The notes beneath the pieces are model-generated. The model had not been told where the DNA came from, did no database searches, and worked only from the letters and a program-made list of their open reading frames with translations. 64,000 nt of DNA from Geobacter sp. GTDB lineage: Bacteria; Desulfobacterota; Desulfuromonadia; Geobacterales; Pseudopelobacteraceae. The stretch spans positions 372,001 through 436,000 of the forward strand of contig WKKS01000001.1 in assembly GCA_009684515.1 (NCBI GenBank), read 5' to 3'. The position numbers and the translations under genes were made by a program. Shown here piece after piece: positions 17,202 through 26,886 of this stretch (position 1 is its first letter; every line of letters starts with the position of its first letter).

Positions 17202-18157
17202 GGTCCACTGGGCAATATCACTTCAAACTCGCTTGTTGTTTCCGAACCCAACTCCACATGGCACATCCTGTTGCGACCTTCATGCTTTGCCTTGTACAAC
17301 ATTACATCTGCCGCTTGAAGCAGGGTTTCCATTGACATGCCCTGTACCGGAAAGATGGTGGCACAACCGGCGCTGATGGTTAAATAATCAGCCACATCGG
17401 AGTACATGTGCGGCAGCGACAGAGCCGCAACATCGGAGACCAGACGTTCGGCAATGACCCGCGCTCCGGCCGATTCGGTTATCGACAGGATGGCGGCGAA
17501 CTCCTCCCCTCCGTAGCGGGCGATTAGATCCCCCGGTCGATGGACGCACGCGGCCAGACAGCCTGCGACCTGAATCAGACTGTTGTCACCCGCCCCATGT
17601 CCATAGTTGTCATTAAATTGTTTAAAACAATCAATATCCAGCATCACCAGCGAAAGTGGCCTGCCACTTCGGATGGCGCGCCTCCATTCTGCGTCCAGTT
17701 GTTCATCGAACCTGCGCCGGTTCGGTATTCCGGTCAGGCCATCCAGCGAAACCATGGATTCAAGAAGATCGGTTTTGCGTTTCATTTCCAGGTGATTGCG
17801 GACTCTCGCCAGAATAATCGGGAGACTGTAGGGCTTTGAGATATAGTCAACCGCACCCAGATTCAACCCGATCTCCTCTTCGCTTGATTCGCTGCGCGCC
17901 GTAACGAAAACGACCGGTATATTTTTGGTTTTTTCACTGTCCTTAAGTCGGCGGCAGACTTCGTAGCCGTCAATTCCGGGCATCATTACATCCAGCAGCA
18001 CCAGATCGAGCTTGTCGGCCCGCTGGGAAAGCTCCAGCGCAATGGAGCCGCTGGTTGCAACCATGACCTCATAATTGGCCTGTAGCGCCTCCGCCAGAAT
18101 ATGAATATTGGCCGGCTGATCATCAACTATAAGTATGGTTTGTTTTGGTCTGGACAT
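17198..18157 (-). CDS. Response regulator diguanylate cyclase translationally coupled to mvhA
   Basis: A 319-residue REC-GGDEF protein. The receiver has Asp12/Asp13, phospho-acceptor Asp56 (LLDVMMPG) and Lys108. The cyclase has an intact GGEEF at 216-220 and an RxxD inhibitory site (RPGD, 207-210), so it should be active and product-inhibited. AGGAAA precedes the ATG. Its stop shares 4 bases with the mvhA start, and the large hybrid kinase gene ends 76 bases upstream, so that kinase is the likely phosphodonor. This places c-di-GMP synthesis within the hydrogenase transcription unit. Confidence 0.92.
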   Translation of the reverse strand: MSRPKQTILIVDDQPANIHILAEALQANYEVMVATSGSIALELSQRADKLDLVLLDVMMPGIDGYEVCRRLKDSEKTKNIPVVFVTARSESSEEEIGLNLGAVDYISKPYSLPIILARVRNHLEMKRKTDLLESMVSLDGLTGIPNRRRFDEQLDAEWRRAIRSGRPLSLVMLDIDCFKQFNDNYGHGAGDNSLIQVAGCLAACVHRPGDLIARYGGEEFAAILSITESAGARVIAERLVSDVAALSLPHMYSDVADYLTISAGCATIFPVQGMSMETLLQAADVMLYKAKHEGRNRMCHVELGSETTSEFEVILPSGP

Positions 18158-18233
18158 TTTTTAGTTTCCTGATTCCGGAGTCTCATTAACAAAAGGGCAA
18201 TTCAGATAATAACCTGCTTTTACAGAATTTCAA

Positions 18234-21200
18234 TCATGGATGTTCTTCAATGGTTACGCCGATTGATTCAGCCAGTTGCAATAGTGTTTCCTGGGCTCCC
18301 TTGAAATCGAAACCGGCAATTTGTTTCTCCAGCTTTTTGGCCCCCTGCAATTCAGGCAGGTAAGGTTTCAACTGATTGAATTTGTCCGCTGCGGAGACTT
18401 TGTTGATTTTGAGCAGGGTATGCAACTCAAGGATATCCCGTTCCAACATATCCTGATCGATAGATTCAACCGCATTGACATGCATGGCAGGCCTCTGCAA
18501 CGAATCGACATTTTCCATGATTGAAGCGGCCTCAAACACCTCTGCCATTTTTCGGTCCATCGTTTCCAGCAGCCTTGCAACGACCTGGGCTTTCCTTTCC
18601 TTCACCGCAACTTCAAACTCGCGGACGGCTGCGGCAAGGGACTCTGCCCCGATATTACCTGCCACCCCCTTGAGGGCATGCGCTATAAAGAGAGCCTTAT
18701 CGCAATCCTTATTTCTCACAGCTTGCCGGATGTCAGGCACCGTTGCCAGATTCTGGGTTCTGAAATCAATCAGGATGGTCCTCAGCAACTCCTTGTTCCC
18801 GCTAAGTCGCGGCATAACCTTATCCAGGGCGATGCCGGGAAGTTTTTCACCCGATGCGGAGTCCGGGATTTTATTGGAACTTTCGATCACTGCGTTCTCA
18901 ATGCCATTGAAACGAACCCACTGTGCCAGGGTCGTGTACAATTTATCCGGGTTGATCGGCTTTGAAATGTGTCCGTTCATACCGGAGGAGAGACAGCGCT
19001 CCCGGTCCTTGGCCATGGCGTGGGCCGTAATTGCAATAATCGGAAGCTCCTCGGCAGACTTCATCTGCCGGATCAGACGGGTCGCCTCATAGCCATCCAT
19101 TACCGGCATCTGCAAATCCATCAACACCGCATCAAAGGGTTGTGACGCAGCCACCAGGCCGACAGCTTCCTGCCCGTCACAGGCCAGCTCTGTTGTAACG
19201 CCGACCTGTTTGAGCAGTTCAAGCAGGATCTGCTGATTGATGCTGTTATCCTCCACCAGCAAAACTCTGGCCCCGCTCAGGTTTTGAATACTTGCATGGG
19301 CTGTACTCCCTGCATCTATCTGCAACTTTACTTCGGCCCCATCTTTCTGAAGAATGGTTGTCATCATGCGCTGCAACGAGGCGGGTGTAACCGGTTTGCT
19401 AAGGAAAGCCTGGATGCAATGACTATCTGGGTTATTTTGAATCGCTTCCTTTGAGTATGCCGTTACCATCATGATCACGGCACCATTGTCGACGTGCGGC
19501 AAATTACTGTCGCGTATGCGCTGAGCCGTTTCCATGCCATCCATGCCGGGCATCCGGTAATCCAGCAGGATAAAACGATACGGGCTGTCATCCTGGTCCT
19601 GCCGCAAGACCTCCAGCGCCGCTTCACCTGATTCCGCCGTGGTAACCTGCAGCCCGCACGACTCCAGCATGAAACCCAGGATATCACGCGATATCCGGTT
19701 GTCATCAACCACCAGCGCCCTCATGCCTCTCAAGACTTCGGCCAATTCCGATGCATGATCCACGCTATCATCAGACACACCCAGAGTGACTGTGAATGAG
19801 AAGCAGCTTCCAACTCCTTCCTGCGACTCAACCTGAAGTGAGCCACCCATCAACCCGACCAGGCTCGTCACGATACTCAGTCCCAGGCCTGTGCCGCCAT
19901 ATTTACGGGTGGTGGAGCTGTCCCCCTGAACAAAGGGGGTAAAAATGCGTTTAGTCTGTTCATCGTTCATGCCGATGCCGGTGTCGGAAACCTTGAAGAG
20001 GAGCTTTATCCGGCCTTGTTCAACAGTCGTGACCGGCTCAACCGACACGACGATGTCGCCATGTTCGGTAAACTTTACGGCATTGCTGGTCAGGTTGCCG
20101 AGGACTTGCGCCAACCTCAGCGGATCACCAGCCAGCACATGCGGAACATCAGGGGAGATGGAAAACATGACCTCATTCGCCCTTGCATCGGCAGCATGGG
20201 ATATCTGGTCGCCAACCCGTTCAAAGACATCCGACAAGCTGAAATCTATTGATTCAAAATCCAGCTTGCCCGCTTCAATTTTGGAAAAATCAAGCACGTC
20301 ATTGATGATGCCCAGCAGCGATTCGGCCGCCTGGCTTATCTTGGTAACATAGTCCCTCTGCCTGGAATCAAGCTTGGTCTTCAGGGCCAGGTAGGTAATA
20401 CCTGAAATGGCGTTCATCGGGGTGCGGATCTCGTGACTCATGTTGGCGAGGAACTCACTCTTGGCTCGATTGGCCTGGTCCGCTATTTCCTTGGCTTCCA
20501 GCAATTCGGTCTCAGCCCGTTTTCGTTCGGTAAAATCCCTGACAATCGCCAGCACGTGTTTATTACCCTTCAGCAGAATCGGGCAGAGCGAAACCAGGGC
20601 GGGAAATGTGGTTCCGTCAGACTTGCAATGAATCCACTCAAAAGTATTTGATCCTTCGTCAAGTGCCCGATGAATCTGCTTCATGGCGAGTTTTGAAGAC
20701 AATTCGCCGCCTGGCTGATACTCAGGCGACAAATCGTGCGGCGTTGTTCCGATAAAATTCTCGCGCGTGCCGGTATCATGCAGCACGACCGCCGCCTTAT
20801 TGCAATCAATGTATCTGCCGGTGTCAGGGTCGATTATCGACAGGGAGTCAGTAGAGTATTCAAAGACAGTCCGGTACATTTCCTCGTTCTCACGCAGCAG
20901 TTCTTCCACAGACCTTAGTTCCGATATATCCCTGCTGGTCCCGCGATACCCGACCAGAGAGCCGTCTTCCGCCATCACCGGCAGACCGTTGGTGCTGACC
21001 CAGACGATCCTGCCATCCTTGGTCTGTACTCGATTGATCATATCTTTAAATTCAACTTTACCTTTGAAAATACCGATTGAGGCATCCATAAAAGCTGCGC
21101 GGCCGTCTTCCGGATGGATATCGCTGAAGCGCATTTTCCCGACCAGTTCATCAGGCAGGTAACCGAACACCGCCTTTGTAACAGGACTTACGTACGTAAA

Positions 21201-21875
21201 CAAACCGGTTGAATCAACTTCCCACGTAATGGTGCGCCCCTGTTCGGCAAGCTGATCAAAACGCTTTGCCCCCTCTTTAAGTTTATCTTCAAGAAGATGC
21301 TTTTTCCGCCGGCCGGCCAGCAACAGGCCAAGCAGTGAGGTGCATATCGGATAAATGACCATGACAGGCAGGGTCAAATTGCCAAAGGCTTTTCGGATGA
21401 CCGCCTGTGGCAGCAGAGGAATGCATGAGATCATGGCGGCATGGACAAGCACGCCAAAAAAGTACAATTCCGAAAAGGTTAACTCCTTTGAGCGGAGAAA
21501 CCTGAAATGACGCCAGGCCAGGCCGATTAATCCGGCGCATAATATGGTGGCAACGCCCATATAAACCCCGCCTCCCCCCAGGTTAATCCGGTATGCACCG
21601 GAGATAATCATGGCTATCAGCGTGGGAATAGTGCCGAAGAACAACCCGGTTAAACCGATCAGAATCGTCCTGGTATCAAAAATGATTCCAGTTTCCCATT
21701 TGACCGGTGTGGCCATCAGAACGATGGTCATAAAACCGATTAAAACTCCAGATGCCATCTTGAGGCGGGCAGAAAGCTTTTCCTGTCTGCCACGGTAAAG
21801 CAGATCGTAGATCAGGCCAAGTGAGAGCAGCAGTGCCGCGTTGTTAACAAGACCGATAAAAATATTTGCGTCCAT
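18234..21875 (-). CDS. Hybrid sensor histidine kinase with 5TM LytS-type region, two PAS, two REC and HPt
   Basis: A 1213-residue multi-step phosphorelay kinase. Residues 1-190 hold several membrane segments of 5TMR-LYT type (LVNNAALLLSLGLIYDLLY onwards). Two PAS domains follow (about 205-325 and 330-455), then HisKA with His481 in MSHEIRTPMNAI, an HATPase with GTGLGLSI, a first receiver (LLDYRMPGMDG), a second receiver (LMDLQMPVMDG) and an HPt domain (AHALKGVAGN). It lies between the hydrogenase small- and large-subunit genes and just upstream of a REC-GGDEF gene, so it probably signals through that regulator. The signal sensed is unknown; hydrogen or redox state is speculation from context. 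Confidence 0.93.
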   Translation of the reverse strand: MDANIFIGLVNNAALLLSLGLIYDLLYRGRQEKLSARLKMASGVLIGFMTIVLMATPVKWETGIIFDTRTILIGLTGLFFGTIPTLIAMIISGAYRINLGGGGVYMGVATILCAGLIGLAWRHFRFLRSKELTFSELYFFGVLVHAAMISCIPLLPQAVIRKAFGNLTLPVMVIYPICTSLLGLLLAGRRKKHLLEDKLKEGAKRFDQLAEQGRTITWEVDSTGLFTYVSPVTKAVFGYLPDELVGKMRFSDIHPEDGRAAFMDASIGIFKGKVEFKDMINRVQTKDGRIVWVSTNGLPVMAEDGSLVGYRGTSRDISELRSVEELLRENEEMYRTVFEYSTDSLSIIDPDTGRYIDCNKAAVVLHDTGTRENFIGTTPHDLSPEYQPGGELSSKLAMKQIHRALDEGSNTFEWIHCKSDGTTFPALVSLCPILLKGNKHVLAIVRDFTERKRAETELLEAKEIADQANRAKSEFLANMSHEIRTPMNAISGITYLALKTKLDSRQRDYVTKISQAAESLLGIINDVLDFSKIEAGKLDFESIDFSLSDVFERVGDQISHAADARANEVMFSISPDVPHVLAGDPLRLAQVLGNLTSNAVKFTEHGDIVVSVEPVTTVEQGRIKLLFKVSDTGIGMNDEQTKRIFTPFVQGDSSTTRKYGGTGLGLSIVTSLVGLMGGSLQVESQEGVGSCFSFTVTLGVSDDSVDHASELAEVLRGMRALVVDDNRISRDILGFMLESCGLQVTTAESGEAALEVLRQDQDDSPYRFILLDYRMPGMDGMETAQRIRDSNLPHVDNGAVIMMVTAYSKEAIQNNPDSHCIQAFLSKPVTPASLQRMMTTILQKDGAEVKLQIDAGSTAHASIQNLSGARVLLVEDNSINQQILLELLKQVGVTTELACDGQEAVGLVAASQPFDAVLMDLQMPVMDGYEATRLIRQMKSAEELPIIAITAHAMAKDRERCLSSGMNGHISKPINPDKLYTTLAQWVRFNGIENAVIESSNKIPDSASGEKLPGIALDKVMPRLSGNKELLRTILIDFRTQNLATVPDIRQAVRNKDCDKALFIAHALKGVAGNIGAESLAAAVREFEVAVKERKAQVVARLLETMDRKMAEVFEAASIMENVDSLQRPAMHVNAVESIDQDMLERDILELHTLLKINKVSAADKFNQLKPYLPELQGAKKLEKQIAGFDFKGAQETLLQLAESIGVTIEEHP

Positions 21876-21935
21876 AAATCTCCGTGGTTTTCATGTTTTC
21901 CGGCCAGACAATTGCGTTAATATTTAAACACTGGC

Positions 21936-22925
21936 TCATTCCCTCAACCTGCCGCCAAGTATCGAACCAGCTAATCCATACTTGTAAAACTGCCCGGCGT
22001 AATCCGGAATTGCATCCAGAAAAGCATCGACACGGTCTGCGATTTCAGTTTCGCTCAAACCTTTAGTGCTGCCGATGTCCATCACCGAGGCCAGTGCCGC
22101 CACCATTTTGGCCCCTTGATCCTGCACTCCGGGCGGCGGGCCGTAGCAACCTGTGCAGGGCATGTTGGCCTGCGTACAGGGTGCGCCGCAACCGTTTCGA
22201 GTAGCGATGCCGATACAGAGCAAACCCTGCTCCAGCAGGCAGATTTGCCGGTCCGGGATGATTTCGTGATTGCGGTAGAAAACAGGAATCTTTTTATCAC
22301 ATTTGACCCTGTCGCAGTCGTCGCAGACCGTCAGGTCGCCGCAGCCGACCAAACTTCCGGCCGCCGGTGGTTCGCCAGCAAGGTAAGCTTCCAATACCTG
22401 CCGAATCTGCCGCGGTTCAGGCGGGCAACCCGGTATACTGAAATCAACAGGCACAACCTGATGCAGAGTCAGCACACGTTCGTAAAATTCGGGCAGAGTG
22501 ATAACACCATCCGGCAGCGAAACAGAGCCGCCCGGAATTATTCCGTCAGGGTTGTCGGTCGTTAAATTGTCGAGATAGATACTTTGAAAATGTTGGTCGC
22601 GGTTGGACAGGTTGGAGAGCCCCGGAATGCACCCTTCGATGGCACAGGAACCAAAGGCTGCCAAGAGACTGGATTTCCGGCGCAGCAGTCGGGCCATCTC
22701 CTCGTTTTCACCGGTGCGGATGGCTCCGTTGAAAAGAGTCAGATCAATTGCGCCATCCGGCAGCGACTCGATGTCAGTTTTTTTTGTATCAAGCAGGCAG
22801 GGGCAGATGATGAAATCAAAGTGTCGGTCAAGCTCGAGAAAAAACTCGCCCATATTGAGGATGGATACTTCACAGCCGCCGCAGGAAGCGGCCCAGTAGA
22901 CAGCCAGCTTGGGTCTGTCACTCAT
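21936..22925 (-). CDS. mvhG: NiFe hydrogenase small subunit, MvhG-like
   Basis: A 329-residue iron-sulfur subunit that passes electrons between the NiFe site and MvhD/HdrA. The proximal-cluster region starts with WAASCGGCE (Cys15, Cys18) and continues with FGSCAIEGCIPG and SIPGCPPEP. The C-terminal CGAPCTQANMPCTGCYGPP supplies further cluster ligands. There is no Tat signal, fitting a cytoplasmic enzyme. The ATG at 22925 is favoured over an in-frame TTG at 22949. It follows a heme-c diguanylate cyclase gene by 27 bases and precedes the hybrid kinase by 60 bases, so its partner mvhA is separated from it by two signalling genes. Confidence 0.93.
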   Translation of the reverse strand: MSDRPKLAVYWAASCGGCEVSILNMGEFFLELDRHFDFIICPCLLDTKKTDIESLPDGAIDLTLFNGAIRTGENEEMARLLRRKSSLLAAFGSCAIEGCIPGLSNLSNRDQHFQSIYLDNLTTDNPDGIIPGGSVSLPDGVITLPEFYERVLTLHQVVPVDFSIPGCPPEPRQIRQVLEAYLAGEPPAAGSLVGCGDLTVCDDCDRVKCDKKIPVFYRNHEIIPDRQICLLEQGLLCIGIATRNGCGAPCTQANMPCTGCYGPPPGVQDQGAKMVAALASVMDIGSTKGLSETEIADRVDAFLDAIPDYAGQFYKYGLAGSILGGRLRE

Positions 22926-22952
22926 TGGTGGGCCATTTATCAGGCACAATTG

Positions 22953-24203
22953 TCAAAACAGCACCGTCCGATTTCGTCCTTCGTGTTTGGCCTTGTAAAG
23001 GGCATCATCAGCCCTCTTAATAAGAGTTTCTGGCGTGTCGTTCTCATTCAGGGAGGTAACCCCGATGCTGACTGTGACCTTGATCGTCACCTCCCCATCG
23101 GATATGGCCTGCGCCTCGATCTGCTCCCGGATGCGTTCTGCCAGTGCCACCAGGTCATGACGCTTGGTTTCCGGCACCAGAACCGCAAATTCTTCTCCGC
23201 CGTATCTGGCTGCTATATCGTACTCACGCATCGCACCCAAAATTGTGCCGCCCACATTCTTCAATACCAAATCTCCAAATGGATGGCCATGGGTGTCGTT
23301 GACCCTCTTGAAATGGTCCAGATCCATTATCAGAAATCCAAGAGCGGTGCCGTAACGCCTGGCACGTTCATATTCTTCAGTGAAGCGCGACATCAGGAAA
23401 CGGCGGTTGCGCAGCCCGGTCAATTCATCTGATTGAGATGCCTCATGAAGGGCGCGCTGGGCGATATCCAGCTTACCGATCAGCTGATTGAGCATCAGGT
23501 AGGAAGAACCAAGCAGCAGGACCAGAGTCAACAGTGACAGACCGATAATAACGCGGCGATTGAGGGATATCTCGCTGGCGATATGGTCAAAGGGAATACT
23601 GACGCTGATGCCGCCACGAACTTCACCTTCCTTGTAACCGAAGGCTGAATGGCATTTTTGGCAGGAGTGTTCCATCATCAAGGGGGCCATATACCGGAAG
23701 TACTGCCCGTTCTTACCTTTTTCTATCGCCCAGAACTCCTTGGCCCCCTGGTCGAACTTCGTGAGCGCAGTTTTTTCAAAACTGTCGGGAGCGTTATCCT
23801 TATTGAGCAGCTGCCGGCTGGTAATCCGGAACTGGATGCCGTTATATTCCCTTAAAATCTTCGAGATTTCACTGGTCATGATGGCATGGTTGCGCAGCGT
23901 AAAAACCCGGCCGTCAACTGTCTTTATGTCCGGCTCGATCCCAACCTCGCGCAGGTACGGACTGGAATCCATGCCCGGCTTTCTTTCTACGTAGATACCG
24001 TCGTAATCCACGTTCCAACGCCGCATCTTGACAATCAGATCAAAGCTGGATACCGCCTGTTGGTGGACCGATTCCACCAGCAGACGATTGTTGCGCATGT
24101 AGATACCCAGGTAGATGGCCACAACCACCAGCGATATCACAAGACTCAGGTTCAGGTAGAACATGGTGATCGGCTTGAATTTTCGCAGCACGTTAATGCC
24201 CAT
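22953..24203 (-). CDS. Diguanylate cyclase with periplasmic heme-c (DUF3365/Tll0287-like) sensor
   Basis: A 416-residue membrane protein. A transmembrane helix near 12-35 and another near 217-238 bracket a periplasmic domain of about 180 residues. That domain holds one heme-c motif, CQKCH at 181-185, followed by the GGISVSIP stretch typical of DUF3365/Tll0287-type sensors. The cytoplasmic GGDEF domain has intact GGEEF (335-339) and an RxxD inhibitory site (REYD, 326-329). It should convert a periplasmic redox or ligand state into c-di-GMP. It is the first gene before mvhG, 27 bases apart. A GGGTGA ribosome site precedes the ATG. Confidence 0.92.
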   Translation of the reverse strand: MGINVLRKFKPITMFYLNLSLVISLVVVAIYLGIYMRNNRLLVESVHQQAVSSFDLIVKMRRWNVDYDGIYVERKPGMDSSPYLREVGIEPDIKTVDGRVFTLRNHAIMTSEISKILREYNGIQFRITSRQLLNKDNAPDSFEKTALTKFDQGAKEFWAIEKGKNGQYFRYMAPLMMEHSCQKCHSAFGYKEGEVRGGISVSIPFDHIASEISLNRRVIIGLSLLTLVLLLGSSYLMLNQLIGKLDIAQRALHEASQSDELTGLRNRRFLMSRFTEEYERARRYGTALGFLIMDLDHFKRVNDTHGHPFGDLVLKNVGGTILGAMREYDIAARYGGEEFAVLVPETKRHDLVALAERIREQIEAQAISDGEVTIKVTVSIGVTSLNENDTPETLIKRADDALYKAKHEGRNRTVLF

Positions 24204-24297
24204 TAGTCACCCGTAATATCGATAAAAAACTGTCCATAGATAAATTGGATACTGCCCTGTTATTCATGCTTATGACAAGTAAAAATTCGGCATTAAA

Positions 24298-26490
24298 TCA
24301 CGCTAAATGGCCACCAAGCGCTGACCTGACAGCTGCAATCAGACGATCCGGAGGTATCGGCTTGGAGAGATGTTCAAAGCTGCCCGGCAACGATCCATTT
24401 TGTTGAAGAATATCGTTACTGTAACCACTCAGAAAGATGCAGGGGATTTTCGGATGCTGATTGCGAACTTCCATCAGCGCTTCATAACCGTTCATCCCGG
24501 GCATAATCACATCCAAAAGAAGCAGATCGATAGTTTCACCGGAAATTTTCATTGCCGAAATCACCTCCGCACCATCCCTGGCTTCAACAACCTGATAGCC
24601 AACATCCTGCAGCAGTTCAACAACCATCCGACGGAGATCTTCATTATCTTCGCCGACCAGAATGGTTTCGCTTCCACGATTCTGTCTCCACGTGCAAACG
24701 GCCTGTTCCTCTACTTTGGGCTGACTCCCCTCGAATTCTGGAAGCCAGATCGAAAATACGGTACCTTCCCCCGGCTTGCTGGTGACCGTGATGTGACCCT
24801 TGTGTTGTTGGATGATGCCGAAAACAATGGAAAGCCCAAGACCGGTACCCTTGCCGACCTCCTTGGTGGTGAAGAAAGGATCAAAGACCCGCTCAACAAG
24901 ACCCGGATCAATGCCGCTGCCGGTATCACTAATCGTCAGCAATAGATAGCTGCCGGGCGGAATATTGGGCGGCACGTCTGGTTCCTGACCTTTGCAATTA
25001 CTACGGCGGGTTGTGATTGACAGACGTCCGCCGCGCGGCATGGCATCCTTGGCATTATTGTAAAGGTTTAGAATTACCTGCTGCAGCTGTCCGTAATCGG
25101 CAAACAACAGCATATTCTGTTCGCCTGGATCGAATTCGACTTGAATGTTTTCGCCTGCCAGACGACAGAGCATTTCCATCATATCGCTGATAAGTGTGTT
25201 GAGATCGAACGTCTCGGGTGACATGACCTGCTTGCGGCTGAATGTCAGCATATCACGGGTGAGTGAAGCGGCCTTTTCTGAAGAATTTATGATGTGGCGA
25301 ATGGCGGTCTGATGCGGCGAATCTACTCCCAGTCGTTTCTCAAGAATGCTGGCATAACCGATTATGGCTGCCAGTATATTGTTGAATTCATGGGCGATGC
25401 CGCCGGCCAGCTTCCCGATGGAATCAAGCTTCTGGGCATGATGCAGCTGCAGTTGTAGGAGTTCCCTTTCACGCTCGACCTTCTTGTAGTCGCTGATATC
25501 CCGGATCGACTCGATGGCACCGATCTGCTGACCCTCAAGATTTAAAAGAGGTGACGCGGCAATCCAGATATGCCGTCCCTCAAAGTCACCGATGGCGGGT
25601 AAAAATGACTCTGCAATAATCGTGTTTCCCTGCCGTTTTATATGTACGTAATTGTACTCCGGCAAGCCTTCATCACTGCCGATAAAATCAATCAGTGCCG
25701 GACGCCGCAAACCGTACAGTGACATTGAATAAACATAATCACCCTTACCGAGAACGGATTCCTTTGTAACACCGGTCATCATCTCGATAGCCTTATTCCA
25801 GGCAATAACATTATGTTCAGCATCAACGACAAATGTCGCATCTGGCAGAAAATCAATGATGGCCTGGAGTTGCTGATTTATTGATTGCAGCTGATGTTCC
25901 TGATCTTTCTGGCGTGTGATAACGTCACGGAATGTTTTCGACTGGCTATTGATCAGCTCTCCCAGCTTGGCAATCAGTTCTATCGGGGAATCAATACTGG
26001 CGCAGGCGTCAGGATCACCTCCCGCTTGTGCCAGCAATGTTCCATAATGCTCACACAAGCCAATGGCGGTTTCATGGCTTTCCTCGATCAGGTCTTTCAT
26101 AAAATCAGCTACATGATTCATAAGCGGCACTAGCTGGCGTAGTCGTTCAGAATCCTCCCGCAGGATCAGTCTGGCATCCGGATCGCCGATTGAGAGACGT
26201 TCCAGCATTTCCTTGATTGCCATGCAATCTATATCAAGAGCGGTACTGCTTTTGACACTGCCCGAGTGACTATCGGCAAGTGATGAAGCAATTTTTGCGA
26301 AGTGTTTTCGATCACCATGCTTGTGCAGCAGGTCGCAATCAAGGCAGAGAGAATGGAGCAGGAGAGATTCGACGGGAGGTTTTCCGGCGCAGCGCGCCAG
26401 TGGATTACTGAGATACTGATCATAAGCGCAATCTTCCGAAACATTTTCGGAGAGAACACAGCTTGGATAATTTTGCCCTATTTTATCCAT
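24298..26490 (-). CDS. Soluble hybrid histidine kinase with Cys-rich N terminus and PAS domain
   Basis: A 730-residue cytoplasmic kinase without membrane segments. The first 60 residues contain Cys11, 21, 34, 49, 52 and His46, 56, 58, ending in C-L-D-C-D-L-L-H-K-H, a plausible metal or Fe-S site. A helical HAMP-like stretch follows with ETAIGLCEHY and ELIAKLGELI, also present in the kinase at 39239-41536. A PAS domain (DATFVVDAEHNVIAWNKAIE), HisKA with IAHEFNNILA, HATPase (GKGTGLGLSI) and a C-terminal receiver (LLLDVIMPGMNG) complete it. The ATG at 26490 is preferred over TTG at 26493. Target regulator unknown. Confidence 0.92.
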   Translation of the reverse strand: MDKIGQNYPSCVLSENVSEDCAYDQYLSNPLARCAGKPPVESLLLHSLCLDCDLLHKHGDRKHFAKIASSLADSHSGSVKSSTALDIDCMAIKEMLERLSIGDPDARLILREDSERLRQLVPLMNHVADFMKDLIEESHETAIGLCEHYGTLLAQAGGDPDACASIDSPIELIAKLGELINSQSKTFRDVITRQKDQEHQLQSINQQLQAIIDFLPDATFVVDAEHNVIAWNKAIEMMTGVTKESVLGKGDYVYSMSLYGLRRPALIDFIGSDEGLPEYNYVHIKRQGNTIIAESFLPAIGDFEGRHIWIAASPLLNLEGQQIGAIESIRDISDYKKVERERELLQLQLHHAQKLDSIGKLAGGIAHEFNNILAAIIGYASILEKRLGVDSPHQTAIRHIINSSEKAASLTRDMLTFSRKQVMSPETFDLNTLISDMMEMLCRLAGENIQVEFDPGEQNMLLFADYGQLQQVILNLYNNAKDAMPRGGRLSITTRRSNCKGQEPDVPPNIPPGSYLLLTISDTGSGIDPGLVERVFDPFFTTKEVGKGTGLGLSIVFGIIQQHKGHITVTSKPGEGTVFSIWLPEFEGSQPKVEEQAVCTWRQNRGSETILVGEDNEDLRRMVVELLQDVGYQVVEARDGAEVISAMKISGETIDLLLLDVIMPGMNGYEALMEVRNQHPKIPCIFLSGYSNDILQQNGSLPGSFEHLSKPIPPDRLIAAVRSALGGHLA

Positions 26491-26564
26491 CAAAATTCAC
26501 CACGCCACCGCAATCAGCATTGAAAGCATTGGCGGCAACAACTGTTATCAAGCGGCATAATCCC

Positions 26565-26801
26565 TTAAAATCTGATCAAGGCGTGCCTTCGATAAATGCC
26601 ATCTTCACGCATTACCAGCAAGGTTTTCTTCAGACGAAAACACCAGGCGGTAATGTCTTTTTCAAAAGTAGGACAATCGCCGATAACTTCAAGAATTTCA
26701 CCTGGTTTCATGTCTGGAGAAATAACCGACAACTTCAAGACGGGTTGCGGACATTTGAGACCGGTTGCATCAAGTATGCGTTGACTCTGTGATGACGGCA
26801 T
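26565..26801 (-). CDS. tusA: TusA/SirA-family sulfur-carrier protein
   Basis: A 78-residue small protein with the family signature LDATGLKCPQPVLKL; Cys17 in the CPxP motif carries a persulfide. TusA proteins relay sulfur from cysteine desulfurase to tRNA thiolation by MnmA, or to molybdenum-cofactor and other sulfur pathways. Both mnmA and a Mo/W enzyme gene occur in this window, but neither is adjacent. It has its own promoter, a good AGGAGA ribosome site, and lies between two unrelated kinase genes. Confidence 0.88.
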   Translation of the reverse strand: MPSSQSQRILDATGLKCPQPVLKLSVISPDMKPGEILEVIGDCPTFEKDITAWCFRLKKTLLVMREDGIYRRHALIRF

Positions 26802-26857
26802 GGTGACTCTCCTGGTTAATACTAAAGACTGTATCTACAATATCGCAGCCGACACAA

Positions 26858-26886
26858 ATTATAGCAGTCACGCCGATGGATGTAAC
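26858..26886 (-). promoter_or_regulatory. Sigma-70-type extended -10 promoter for tusA
   Basis: On the minus strand GTTACA (-35) and TATAAT (-10) are separated by 17 bases, with TGC immediately before TATAAT giving an extended -10. It overlaps the 3' end of the upstream kinase gene and lies about 57 bases before the tusA start. Confidence 0.6.

Noticed and set aside
22584-23432. 282-codon open frame on the plus strand
   Set aside because: Spans antisense parts of mvhG and the heme cyclase, with no domain or ribosome site.
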